This document shows positions 43,401-55,855 of a stretch of 64,000 bases of DNA, one piece after another. The stretch covers positions 186,001 through 250,000 of the forward strand of contig JAAROD010000090.1 in assembly GCA_012274445.1 (NCBI GenBank). Reading direction: 5' to 3'. Under the pieces are notes generated by a model, which did no database searches, was not told the origin of the DNA, and saw only the letters and a program-made list of their open reading frames with translations. A program made the position numbers and the translations under genes. Position 1 is the first letter of the stretch. Every line of letters starts with the position of its first letter. This DNA comes from Sclerotiophoma versabilis. Taxonomy: Eukaryota > Ascomycota > Dothideomycetes > Pleosporales > Didymellaceae.

Positions 43401-46400
43401 CTATACTACTGTGCTGCTACTACTGCCCCTACTACTACTACTACTACTACTACCTACCTCTGCGCCTTCTATCTCTATTCTAGGCACTTCTATACTAGGT
43501 GCGTGTAGGGTAATTCTCTATATATACTATATAAATATACTACTAGTAAGTAGCTTAGTTATACTATACGTAGATAATACTACTACTAGCTACTATAGTA
43601 AGTGCTACTAGTGTTATTCCTTTAGGCACTTTTATTATTCTTTATAGGTTTTCTTTTAAATAGAGTATATAAATAGTAAACTAATAGCTTATAGGCTACT
43701 AACTCTTAAGCTACTTAGAATAGCGTTAGTAGAGGAGCTTATTACCTCTAGTAGAGTAATAACTTTAGTAAGTAACTTTATTTTTATTTATAATAGTAGC
43801 TAATAAGTATATAGTAAGCTACTAACCTAAATACTTCTATTTAGGTAGTAAAGAGCCTACTTATAGAAGAGTACCTATTTTAAGTACTTCTTATAAGTAG
43901 GTTCTTTAAGCTGCTAAGACTTATAGAGAGAAGGTTATTCTCTTTATCTATAGCTAATTTATGTTTATAAGCTTTATAGCTACTAGTTATATACTTAAAA
44001 GAGCTACTAGTAGTAGTTTAGAGAGGCTTTTATCTATTTAGGGAGAAGGCTATCCTCTTTAGTATTTCTAGAGCTTATCTTTCTCTATTAATATACTTTT
44101 TTTCTATAACTAATTCTTCTCTCTTTTAACTAATATAATATAAGTTTAAATATAATAAAAAGCACTTATAAGCCTATTAGCTAATATTTTACTAGTCTTT
44201 AGGTAGATTACTTAGAGATTTCTCTTAGTATATTCTTATTTTAACTATATATTTTAGATATCTATATAGCGCAGCTAGGTAGTAAGCTACTTACTCTCTT
44301 TAACTACTAATTAGATAGTTTATTAGTTATTATAGAATATCTCTTATAGTACTCCTAAGTTTAGTAAAAGTTCTTCTAGAAACGTTTTTAGAGCTACTAA
44401 CTTCTTAGCTATATACTCTAAAGTAAGTAATTTAGTCTTAGTAGTAGAGGTTATTACTATTAATTATTATATAGCTTTCTAGATACTTAGACTACTAAAG
44501 AGCTATAAAATATAGCTCTAAGATAATTATTATATCTTATAATTATTAGTAAATAATATATTACTATATATAAGTAGTTAACTATCTTTATAAGTTCTAT
44601 ATCTTATACCTATATACTTTATTTAATATAAATAAGTAATAATCTAAGTAGCTACTTTAAAGTAAGCTACTTCTAGATTTATTAAATAAAAGAATAGTTA
44701 AGAGGTAGTAAATACTATATCTAGTTAGATTATTATTACTATATAGAGTATAGGTCTAATATATTCTTAAAATACTTTAAACTTTTACTTTAAAGCTTCT
44801 CTATTATATTTAAGTAGCTTTTCTACTAGAAATAAGACTCTTAAAAAGAATCTATTCTCTATAATATTAAATTTAGTAGTAAGCTTTTTTAATCTAGGTA
44901 TTATATATAAGAGTTATAGTATAGGCTTCTTAGTCCCTACTTATTTAAATACCTAGAAACTATTTAGCTGCTCTATAATCTTTAATTTAATATTTACTTA
45001 TTAATAAGCTTATTAGCTATTTAGTAGCTACTTTATTACTATAATAGTAGGTAAGAAGTATATTATTAATATAGAAGAGTAGTACTATTTTCTACTTAGT
45101 ATTATAGAAGAGGTAAAGCTCTTCTTTTAATACTATAAAACTAAGTATCTAAAGTATACTAGAAAGCCTTTTATACTATAGAACTAGTAAATTATATAGT
45201 CTATATAGAGCTTATAATAGTAGTATAACTTACTTAGGTTTCTTAAATCTATTTAGTAATTTATAGAATACCTAAGATTAGTTTTAGTAGCTTATATTAA
45301 GAAATACGCTAGCTATATAATACTAATAGAGTTTAAGGTTAAATTAGTCTATAATTATTACTATACTCTAAAATAATTTAGAAGTAAGTATTATAGTATA
45401 AGTTAAGATAATTAAATCTTTAGTCTAAAGGTCTCTGTATATATAGATTTAAGCCTTATACTTAATAAAGTATCTATCTTACTTTAATTTATAAGTAAAA
45501 ACCTATTAAAGTAGTAGAGGCCTTATTAAGGTACTTAATTAGTCTAATTCTACCTATATCTTCTTTTCTCTAAGTATTACTATTTCTTTCTTATAAGCCT
45601 AATAGAAAAGAGCACCTAATAAGTAGTAAGTAAGATCTTTCTACTTTTCTAGTAGTAAAAAGAGCTTATTATAGTATACTAGAGGCTCTATTAAGGTAAC
45701 TTACTTCTTTTTTTATAGAGTAGAGGTAATAATTACTATATATAGTAATAAGCTCTTTTCTCTAGCTTCTATATTTATTTATATAATTAAATAAAGTTTA
45801 AATTAGTTATAAGTACCTATATCACTATATTAAGCTTCTTATAAAGTACTAGCCTACTTTATTATTATTAGTAAGCTAATAATACTTATAGTCTAGTACT
45901 ATATAGCTTTACCTTTTTAGTAGGCTTTAGGTTCTCTACTAATATATATATCTTCTACTTACCTTATTTACTTATATTATTCTTTAAGAAAGTATTAGAA
46001 TAATTAGTAATATAGGTCTTAGTGAATCTTTAGAATTCTTAATATCTACTAGCTTACTTTCTTCTTTAATAGTTAAGTGCACTTCTAATAAGATACTAGT
46101 TATAGCCTTCTTATTAGAAGCTTCTCTACTTATACTTAACTAATCTAGTTTAGGTATTTAGTTAGAGAATAGTAAACCTATTTCTTAGTATTATTCTATA
46201 TAGATCTCTAGTAGCTTACTAGCTTAGCTTACTATACACGCAGTATCTATCTTAGAGGCTTTCTTACTACTAGACTAGCCTTTTAGTAATTAAGGTTCTT
46301 TCTAAGTACTAACTCTAAGCTAGTACTTAGTAAATAAGCTAATTAATAGGTCTACTTTAATAGAGAACTTTATTACTTCTTCTATATCTATTATCTTACT

Positions 46401-47783
46401 AGCTTTATAGATTATATCTATAACTACTTCTACTTCTTTAGCTAAGAAGGCTATTAACTTATTTATTTTATTATAAAAGAGCTTCTTATTAAAGATTATA
46501 TTATATATTATAATTACCTAGTTAAGTTTAGAGACCTATATCTTATATATATTAGAAGCTTAGTAACTAACTAGGTATCTAATATAGCTTCTTAGAGTAA
46601 CTTTAAAGCTTTTCTAATAATACCTAGCTACTTAATCTCTATTTAAGAGATATACTTAGTAGCTATACGCGTATATTTTACTCTAATTAGGTCTTAGATT
46701 AGCTATAAGAGCTCTTACCTACTTAGGTTTATACTAGTAGAAATATTAGGTAAACTAGTAATTAAGCTCTTTATTTAGGCTATATAGCTTATTTAAGTAA
46801 GTTAGACTTATATTATAGAGCTATATTACTATAGTAATAACTTCTAGCTAGAGCTTCTTAGGTAGATTTATACTACTCCTTATCTTAATAGACTTAGTAA
46901 TTATCTTCTATCTTACTCTTTCTAGTACTCTATTTAGCTTATATATATATAAAGGTATATACTTAATATCTATCTCTTTATTAAGCGCCTAGTACTTATA
47001 CTTAGAGCTCTACTACTATAAGAGAGTAGCTATATTATTATCTTAGCTTATCTTATAGATATAGAGCTTATACTAGGTATATAACTAGTATAAGAAGCTT
47101 ATAAGTATATATAGTATCTTAATTTAAGTCTTTTTCTGCAATGTATATAAAAAGAACTTTCTACTATAGTACTTCTTAATTAAAAGTATCTATAATTTAC
47201 TACTTCTCTCTATAGGCATATTAAATAGATTCTAGCTAATTTTCCAAAAGAGTTTAGTAGGCTTTTCTTACTTCTAGTAAGAGACTACTTACTTAGTATA
47301 GGTTATTATATAAATCTTATAATCTTTTTAGAAAATACTATTAATATATATACTACGCACTTATTATATAAGAGCCTAAAGAGCCTCTAAGCCTAGATAA
47401 CCTGCTCTATTATACTAAAGGTGCTTAGCAGAGCTCTACAGGCAGAATTTATATAATTATTTTATTACTATATTAAGAATTAGAGAGTAGTAAGAAAGTA
47501 GCTTATATTTAAAGAAAGTAAAGTTATAAGTGCGCTTAAGAGTAGCATGTATAACACTCCTATTTAAATTATTAATATAACCTACTCTAAGTAAGCTCTT
47601 TAGTTCTAAGTACTAAACTCCTTTCTCTTAGAGGTGTGCTTTAGAAATAATATTAATATAGAACTCTTCTACTACTATAATATTCTTAAGAAGTAGGTTT
47701 TCTATATATAGGCTGCGCTTTCTATATAACACGTTTTTAAATAAATTAGCTTCTTATTCTATTATAGAGAATGCCTAGGTGCC

Positions 47784-48247
47784 TATTAAAGTTATACTTT
47801 TAAGTAAAGCTTTTAAGCACTATTTATATTAGTTCTTAGGGATAAGCGCTAGTATAGGAAGGTCCGTAAGAGTTAGGGTTATTGCCTAGTAAAATACTAT
47901 AATAATAGAGAGTAATAATAAGCAGTATAGAGTAGACTATCTAGCTTAAGAGTTAGGGTTAAGATTCTAAAGACAAACTTAATTAACTAAGTTGAACACA
48001 AACTATAAGGGTTGTGTTTCTGCTAACTATATATTAAGGAGAGATGTAACATGCTTAGTAGTATAGACTATACTAATTATACTAAGGCTAATCACATTAC
48101 GTAATTGTTCCCTAGTAGTAGCTAAGTGCTAACTGCTAACACTAGTAGTTACTTACTTGTAATGCCTTTTTCCTGTGTAGGTTAACTGTGCCGTACCTAG
48201 AGTAGTAATTCTTAACGTTTAATACTGTGTTCCTTAGAATTATAACA
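47784..48247 (-). repeat. Solo LTR related to the gypsy LTR, little RIP
   Basis: 464-bp solo LTR with perfect 5-bp target duplication GTGCC (47779-47783 and 48248-48252). In plus reading it starts TATTAAAGTTATAC and ends AATTATAACA, like the copy A LTR, and shares the block CTATCTAGCTTAAGAGTTAGG. The second half is different and lacks the ACTTATTAATAAGT palindromes. It keeps many CA and TG dinucleotides, so it is less RIP-affected than its surroundings. Confidence 0.85.
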
Positions 48248-48252
48248 GTGCC

Positions 48253-48989
48253 TACCTCTACTATATTAGTAGAATTAGCTAGATAGAAGCATTTAGATAT
48301 AAGCTAATCTGCGCTATTAACTAAGTATGTAGCTACTCTATTATCTAAAATTATACTATCTAAGAGTAAATAAGTATTAAAATCTATAAGGTTATAAACT
48401 CTAGGTTTCTTAGCTAGATTACTTAATTATATTATTTTTAATTTAATTCGAGCAGCCTATACATTACCTAGAAACTTAATGTTAGGTAGTATACTATTTA
48501 CTAGTAAAGCTATTATTACTAATAGAGCGTTTAATATCTAATTAAGCTGCTTAATTACCTTTTTAGTATTTATATTCTCTACTTTTAAGCCTCTAGAAAG
48601 TATTCTTTTAATAACTTTTACTTATTTAGATAGGTAGTAAGAAGCTCTCTCTAACTACTATTTCTAGGTATTAGTAATTAGTTAGTTTTTATTTATAAGT
48701 CTCTTTATTTTATCTATAAAGGTAGGTGTACCTAACTTAAGCTTTTAAAGTTACTTATAGGCGCTCCTTAGAGAGTCTCTATTTAGTTTCTAAATATTAT
48801 AAATACTTCTAGATTATTCTTTTCTACTCTTATAGTATACTTATATATTAAACTACTAAAGACTCTACTTACTTAGTCTAGATTAAGTATTTTAAGCCCT
48901 AGAATACTATTCTAGATAATTCTTTAGTTTATAGTATAAACCTACTCTAGAGTAATTCTATAGCTTAAGGTATCTAAGAAATTCTATAT
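48253..48989. other. Unassigned AT-rich sequence
   Basis: TA-rich sequence between the solo LTR and the internal part of gypsy copy B. It does not match the gypsy LTR that should be here and I recognise no other element. Confidence 0.4.
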
Positions 48990-48999
48990 AGTAAGTACC

Positions 49000-51900
49000 T
49001 AAAGTAATATGTTAGTAGATTATACTACTTCTAGCAACTCTACTAATATGCGCAACTTAGCTAGCCTTAAGGTTACTAAACCTAACCTCTATAATAGAAA
49101 CTGTTCTAAGCTTAAGAATTAGCTTCTTTAGTTTAATTTATTCTTTACCTTTTAAGGCGCATCTATTAAAGAAGAAAATAAGGTTAAGCTAGTTGTATTA
49201 TATATATATAGTAAAGCCTTTAAGTAGATTTAACTCTTTATTTAGAATAAAATAAGTAAGACTACCTCCCTTAAGAATAATATATAGCTTAATAACTTTA
49301 TAGAGTTTAAGACTAAGATCTAATAGATCTTTAGAGTTATTAATAAACCTATTATAGCTAGATATAATATCTAGACTATTTAGTAGACTATATTAGTTAT
49401 AGACTATACTGCTAATTTCTAAGCTATTACTTATAATACTAACTAGAATAACACTATATTAATAACTATATTTAGGCAGAGTCTAAAGCCTAAGGTTAAG
49501 AAAGAACTTATATATACTAGCGCAGTAATTAGAAGCCTTAAAGACTTAGAAAACAAAGCTATTAATATTAACACTTATCTCTATAAGCTTTACCTAGAGT
49601 TAGAGAAGAATCTATAAGTATAAGTTATAGGTAATATAAATAACTACTTATAACTATAAAACTAGTAGCACTATAACAACCTATACTAAGAAAACTAAGA
49701 AGAACGTAACTACTATTAGTCTAATACTAGTTAACATATCTATAATAATATATAGAGTAGATACTTTAGACTAGAGGCTATAGACCTCTTAAACCTTAAT
49801 AAGAGACTACTACTAGGACAATAGAATAAGAAAAAGAGTAGTTATAATAAAGACAAGTCTAGTATAACTTATTATAGATATAGTAAGTAAGGCTACTATG
49901 CTAGAGATTATTAATTAAAGAATAAGGTAGTTTAATAACTTAATATACTAACCTATAGTAATATAGATATAGGTAATAAATAGAAGATTCTTACTAGTAA
50001 TATAGGGCGTCTTATAGAAGACTCTAAGACTAGATCTAATAATAATTATATTATACTATTTAATAAGAATATATAAAGTATTTAAAGCTAAGCACCTATA
50101 CTATACTAGATATTAGATAAGTAGTAGAAGTATCTACAGGACCTAATAGAATAACTATTAGAATAGATAGGATAAGTATATAAATAAGAACTAAAAGTAT
50201 GCAGGTATAAGCAGCCTATAATATCCTAATAACTACGCAATACTGCTAGATAAGAAGTAGATAGAGGTATAACCTACGCCTCTAATACTAAAGAAAGTTA
50301 GTATAACATAGATATACGCAAATTTAATAAGTATACTAAAGTAGAATTAGCATATTAAGAATTCTAAGATAATAATAATACCTTTTAAGTAAACTATAAA
50401 CAGATTACTAAAAGTATTAATAAGAGACTATAATAAATAGCACTCTAAACTTATAAAGAATAATAATAGGTTAATAACCTAAATAAGTCTTAATAAGATT
50501 AGTAGAAGTATAAGTTTAATAAGCTTAGTACTAGTAACTATACTATATAATAGAAGCTTAAGTAATAAATAAAAAATAACTAAAGTAGAAATAAACCTAA
50601 CTTTAATAGAAAGCTAGTGTTACGTCTAAACCTATAACTAGACTATACCTTAAACTACTAGAATTTAAATTATAGAAAACTATTATAGATAGTATGTATA
50701 TACAACGCCTGTTGCATATATAAATTAGAAAAACTAGAAAAGAGATAGTTTCTAACCCCTAGTACTATATACAGAAAACAATAGTATAATTATAAGAATA
50801 ATAAATGCGAAATACAACTCTAGAATAAATATTCTAAGCTATACTTTCTAGGTATAGATAATGATTAGGTAATTATATATATATAATTAGTTATTAACAG
50901 CTCCTACTATAATCTATATTAGTAGTATTATCTTAACCTAAACTATAAGCTGTATAAAGGCAGTAAGATCATTTATAGATTTAGTAATAAAGAGACTTTT
51001 TTAGGTAAGTACTAAAAGAGTACTCTACTAAGCTATCTCTTAACACTATTAGAGACAGCTTACTTATTAGACTACCTATTAAGTTAAATAAAGTAGTATT
51101 ATTAGCACTCTTAGACTTAGAAGCATAAGTAAACTATATATTCTAGATAGTAATATACTAAGCAGGTCTTATACTATATATAAAGAAATACACCTACTTA
51201 CTCTAAGTAGCTAATAGAGAATTAATACTAGAAGAGCTGTATGTTATATATAAAGTAGTAGTAGCCCCTCTAGAGATATAGAGGTACTATAAGGAATTAA
51301 CTCTAGACGTCTTTGCAAAGGCTATGCATAATATTATACTAGAACTTCTCTAGTTATAAAAGTATAATCTAGAGATAGACTAGAAATAGAAAAGACTTTT
51401 ATTAAGATAATATAAATACAGCACTAATATATTAAAGCCTACGCAGCGCACGTTACAGCTAGTAGATAAGAAGAAGATTAATAATATCTCTTTAATATAT
51501 AAGACGTGCTAAGATAGAGTAGTTAACTGTGTAGATAAAGAAAGCCTCTTTATAATAGTTAAGAAGAATAAGAGTACACCTTCTAGTATACTAGATATAT
51601 ATAAACAGTATACCTAGATATTTAAAGAAGAGTTATCTATAAAAGCACTACCTAAGCATTAACCTTAGAATTATAAGGTTAAACTTAAAGAAGGGAAAGA
51701 ACTACTCTTTAGGCCTATATACTAGCTATCTAAGAAGGAACTTAAGATACTAAGTAAGTATATTAAGAAGAACCTTATAAAAGAATTTATTAGAAAATCT
51801 AAATCTCTAGCAGGATTCTCTATTCTATTTATAATAAAGAAAGATAGTAAGCTAAGGCTTTACGTTAACTACTAGAAGTTAAATAATATTACTATTAAGA

Positions 51901-54330
51901 ATTATTATCTACTACCTAATATATCTAAGTTATAGAACTAGCTATTAGAAGTAAAGTTCTTTACTATACTTAACTTATATAGAGCGTACAACGTTATACA
52001 TATAAAGAAAGGTAAAGAATAGAAGATAGTATTTAGAACCTATTATAGTTACTATAAGTATATAGTTATACTATTTAGGCTAACTAATATACTAGTAGTA
52101 TGTTAGGTATTAATTAATAATGTGCTGTAAGCATACAAAGACATTATAGTAGTAGTATACCTTAATAATATTCTAGTATATAGTAAGATACTAGAAGAAT
52201 ATAAGGTCTATAAATAATAAGTATTAAAATACTTAGTAATAGCAGACCTTAGGCTAAAGCTAGAGAAGTGTAAATAGTATAAGAATAAAGTAGAGTTCCT
52301 TAGCTATATTATAGGAAGATATAGAGTTAAGATAAGTAAACAGAAAATCTAGGTTGTAAAGAATTAGCTAACACCTACTATAGTTAAAGAGATTTAAGAA
52401 TTCCTTAGGTTTATTAACTTTAACTAATACTTTATTAAGAACTACTCTATAAAGGCCTTACTACTTATAAGACTTATATAGAAGAATACACTCTTTAAGT
52501 AGAAATAAGTATAAAAGAATACTTTCTAATTACTTAAGTAGGTATATATAGAGCCTTCTACACTAATTATATTTAGAAGTAGTAAACCTACACGCCTTAA
52601 AACAGATACCTTAAATTTAGTATTAGAAGTATATATTACTTAAGAACAAGACAGTTAATAGCACCTAATTACCTACTACTTAAGAAAGTTTATAGTACTA
52701 GAAGAACACTATAATATATATAATAAAGAGCTTATAGCTATTATTAATATACTATAGCACTAGAGAGTATATATAGAAAGCTAGTTAGAGCTTACTATTT
52801 ATATAGATTATAAGAACTTAGTATACTTTACTACTACTAAGGTTCTAAACTAAAGGTAAGTATACTAGTTAGAAATACTTAGTTAGTATAAGTTTAAGAT
52901 CCTATATATACTAGGAAAAACAAACAGCAGAGTAAACACACTCAGCTAACACTACAACCTTATAGGTAAAAAGATAATTAATATATTTACTATTCTTAGA
53001 GTTAATAAGAAAAGGTTATTAGGACTAGTATAGTAGCTTAATTTAGTAATATAAGTTTAATAGAAATAACACATTCTAGAGTAAGTACTAAAAGAACTTT
53101 AAAAGGAAGTTATCTTAAGATATTATAATAATACGCTATATAGACACTCTAGTATTACTTATACTATAGAACTTATTAAGTAATACTATAAGTTCTCTAA
53201 TATAAAGAATTAGGTTACTAAGTTTATTAGAAACTATATATAGTACTAATAGAATAAGTATAGTATATATGCTAAGTATAGAGAAGTATAAGTAATAGAG
53301 CTACTAATAGTACTATAGATAAATATTATAATAGATTTTGTTACACAGCTACTACTCTCTAAGGACCCTATTACAGGATATACCTATAACTTAATCTTTA
53401 TTATAGTAGATTAATTTACTAAATACGCTAAAATAATACTATTTAGATACAGCTATACTATATAGCAGCTAGCTATAGTATTTATTAACTAGATTATTTG
53501 CTACTATAGAATACCTAAATTAATTATTAGTAACAGAGATAAGCTTTTTATATTAAACTATTAGACTATAATACTTACTATATTAGGTACTAAGAAAAAG
53601 CTATCTACTATCTATTATCTGCAGATAGATAGATAGACAGAAAGAATAAATTAGACTATAGAAACGTACCTTTAGATCTATAGTAATTAGAAATAAGATA
53701 ACTAGGTTTTACTATTACCTATAGTATAGATTATATATAATAATAAGTTATTAGAAGTAATAGGTATAATACTATTCTTCGCAAACTATAGAAGATACCT
53801 AAATCTTTTTACTTAATCTCTTAATTACTCTATTTAAATAGAATTAGCAATAGCTTTAGTAGTTAAACTAAAGGAAGTATACTAGAAATTACTTAAAAAT
53901 ATTGCATAAGCTTAGAAACAAGCTATTTTATATATTAATTAGAAATAAAAAATAGTACCTTAGCTAAAAGAGAGAGATAGAGTCTATTTCTTTATAAAAA
54001 ATCTTAGAATATAAAGAGTAATAAAAAAACTAGATAAAGTTAAAGTTAGACTATTTTTTATTTCTAAACAAATTAGCCTAGTTAACTATTAACTCAAGCT
54101 ACCTAAGGATGTAAAAATCTATCTAGTATTCTATATTTTACTATTAGAACCTACTAACCTAAGAATACTAATCTAGAGAGACTTCTACTACTAAGCTAAT
54201 AGTAATAATAAGTAGGAAGTTAAAAAAATAATAACATATTAGAGAACTAAGAAGAGTATTTAATACCTAGTTAAGTAGTTAGGTTACCTAGAATTAGAAA
54301 ATATATAGGAACCTCTAATATACCTTATAA
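49000..54330 (+). pseudogene. RIP-degraded gypsy gag-pol with chromodomain
   Basis: Landmarks on the plus strand: a zinc knuckle at about 49,860-49,900 reading YYRYSKQGYYARDY (Cys to Tyr and Gly to Ser by RIP); reverse transcriptase at about 51,700-52,200 with KKDSKLRLYVNYQKLN and YLNNILVYS (52158-52184; the catalytic Asp-Asp is now Asn-Asn); integrase end at about 53,590-53,690 with KLSTIYYLQID and IETYL; a VFYILLLEP block at about 54,130; and a chromodomain at about 54,218-54,320 (EVKKIITY, KSI, YLVK, LGYLELEN). The C-terminal chromodomain places it among fungal chromoviruses of Ty3/gypsy. Numerous TAA/TAG stops interrupt every domain. Confidence 0.85.
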
Positions 54331-54392
54331 ACTACTACTAATTAGTATAGAGGTGCTATAATTTATAATAGACTTCTTAATAAGCCTAAGAG

Positions 54393-54843
54393 TAGCCTAG
54401 GTTATAGAAGAGGTATATATACCTATTAACACTACTAGATAATCTATCTTCTTAGTAAGATCTAGTTCTTCTAATTTAGCTATTTTATTTACTATATACA
54501 GCGCCTTTTACTACGTGTAATTCTTAGCTTATTTTAGAATCTTCTTATTTTGCAACAACTGCGTAATAATAGTTACTAATAAGGTTTTATCTTCTTTTAA
54601 TTTCTTTTTATACTCTTTATAAGTACAGTCTAGTAACTTTTATAATATATTAATATAAGGCTTTCTAGCCTTTATATACTTAGTATACTTTAGATACTTT
54701 ATAGTATTTAGTATAATATAGCACTTATAGCCTTTAAAGAAATAATAGTTATAGAGAACTTTAGCAAAAGTATTAGCTTAATAAATTTTTAGACTAAGTT
54801 AAAGGTTATAGGTATAAAAAGACATCTTAATATACTAGTTACT
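54393..54843 (-). pseudogene. Antisense accessory frame inside gypsy copy B
   Basis: Counterpart of the frame at 36400-36850, here on the minus strand because the element is inverted. It is again antisense to gypsy pol and lies between the chromodomain and the 3' LTR. The same KEYKKKLKEDKTLL and FFKGYKCY text is legible on the minus strand. Presence in both copies shows it belongs to the element and is not a chance insertion. Function unknown. Confidence 0.5.
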
Positions 54844-54927
54844 AGATATAGAGACAAGCTTAGTTTTATATAAGCCTAGATTCTAGTTATATAGTTTAAG
54901 AATAAACCTAAAGAAGAAGAGGAATAG

Positions 54928-55416
54928 TATTATAATTCTATATAGACAAAGTAGTATAGTAATTAAGTAGCTAACTATAGCTCTTACCTATAAGCTAGGG
55001 GCAGAGCTAGAAAGGATCTTTCTTTATACAGTTACGTAACATACTTATTAATAAGTATAACATACGTAACTTACTTATTAATAAGTATTATACATTACTG
55101 CTTATTAATAAGTAATACTATATATTTTATTAAACTAACTCTAGTTGCTTATTAATAAGTATTATCTCCTAGTAAGTATATAGTTAGTAGGAACACAACT
55201 CTTATAGTCTGTATTTAACCTTATTAATTAAGTTTATCTTTAGAATCTTAACCTAACTCTTAAGCTAGATAGTCTACTCTATACTACTTATTATTAACCT
55301 CTATTATTATAGTGTTTTACTAGGTAATAACTTAACCTAATCTACTACGCGCTGCTTATACCTAAGAACTAACAGAATTAGTACTTATAGTCTTTAACTA
55401 AAGTATAACTTTAACA
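54928..55416 (+). repeat. 3' LTR of gypsy copy B
   Basis: 489-bp LTR in the orientation opposite to the copy A LTRs, starting TATTATAATTC and ending CTTTAACA. It contains the ACTTATTAATAAGT-type palindromes at about 55,040-55,165. Confidence 0.9.
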
Positions 55417-55566
55417 CTTATACACTATAGCTAACTAGCTTACCTATACTAGTATTATACTAGAGAGAAGAAAATAAATAGTAATTAGAGCTTCTAAGGT
55501 ATATTCTATAAGCTCTTTCTAAGTATATAGAGAGATCTACTATTCTTAGAAAGCTAGGCTTATAAC
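55417..55566 (+). repeat. Copia-element flank, third copy
   Basis: 150 bp matching 61972-62121 (same strand) and 35672-35821 (inverted). It is the sequence into which gypsy elements were inserted and directly follows the 3' end of gypsy copy B. Confidence 0.8.
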
Positions 55567-55855
55567 TATAATAGAGCTTATAGAAATATACTTAGGTAAT
55601 TAATAGTATTTAATTAGTACTATCTAATCTATATCTAAAATATTAATTATATATAAAGAGAATTTAGAGGTTATATAATTTTACCTAATAAGCTTATAGG
55701 CTTCTAGAGACCTACTTAGTTTTATAACCTTATTAAGTAAGCCTTTAAGCTACTATAGAGCTGCTTAGTAGTTAGGTACTAAAGTAACCTAATTAGAGTA
55801 TAGAAGTAAGACAAAAGCTCTATAGTAGTAATCTACACGCTTTATTACGTAATAT
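55567..55855. mobile_element. TIR element Z, truncated and inverted copy
   Basis: Starts with the full TIR TATAATAGAGCTTATAGAA at the same junction (GGCTTATAAC) as the right copy at 62122, but continues with the opposite end of the element (AATATACTTAGGTAATTAAT). It breaks off at about 55,855. Confidence 0.75.

Larger units (their letters stand above)
42748..47783 (-). mobile_element. Ty1/copia-like element, left copy (continues 35672-35826)
   Basis: Minus-strand relic of a Ty1/copia-like retrotransposon. At about 47,220-47,400 the minus strand gives GYLGLEAL and SQKDYKTYI-like text typical of the copia pre-integrase/integrase start. From 47045 down to 42748 it is the inverted copy of 57570-61971 (positions sum to about 104,719), which includes the reverse transcriptase and RNase H. 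The element was split by gypsy copy A: its continuation is 35672-35826. No LTR of its own could be delimited. All frames are full of stops. Confidence 0.7.
48990..55416 (+). mobile_element. Ty3/gypsy chromodomain retrotransposon, copy B (no 5' LTR)
   Basis: Inverted copy of element A (paired positions sum to about 91,243), coding on the plus strand. The whole internal region and the 3' LTR (54928-55416) are present; the sequence upstream of about 48,990 is not LTR, so the 5' LTR is lost. Order of domains: gag, zinc knuckle, protease, reverse transcriptase, integrase, chromodomain. A polypurine tract AAAGAAGAAGAGGAATAG lies at 54910-54927 directly before the 3' LTR, which ends in an unmutated CA at 55415-55416. 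It is dead by RIP. Confidence 0.9.

Noticed and set aside
43411..43611. 66-codon open frame, identical to one at 61108-61308 on the other strand
   Set aside because: It is translated from the (CTA)n microsatellite and its flank within the palindrome arms. The identity reflects the inverted duplication; the Leu-rich sequence is not a credible protein.
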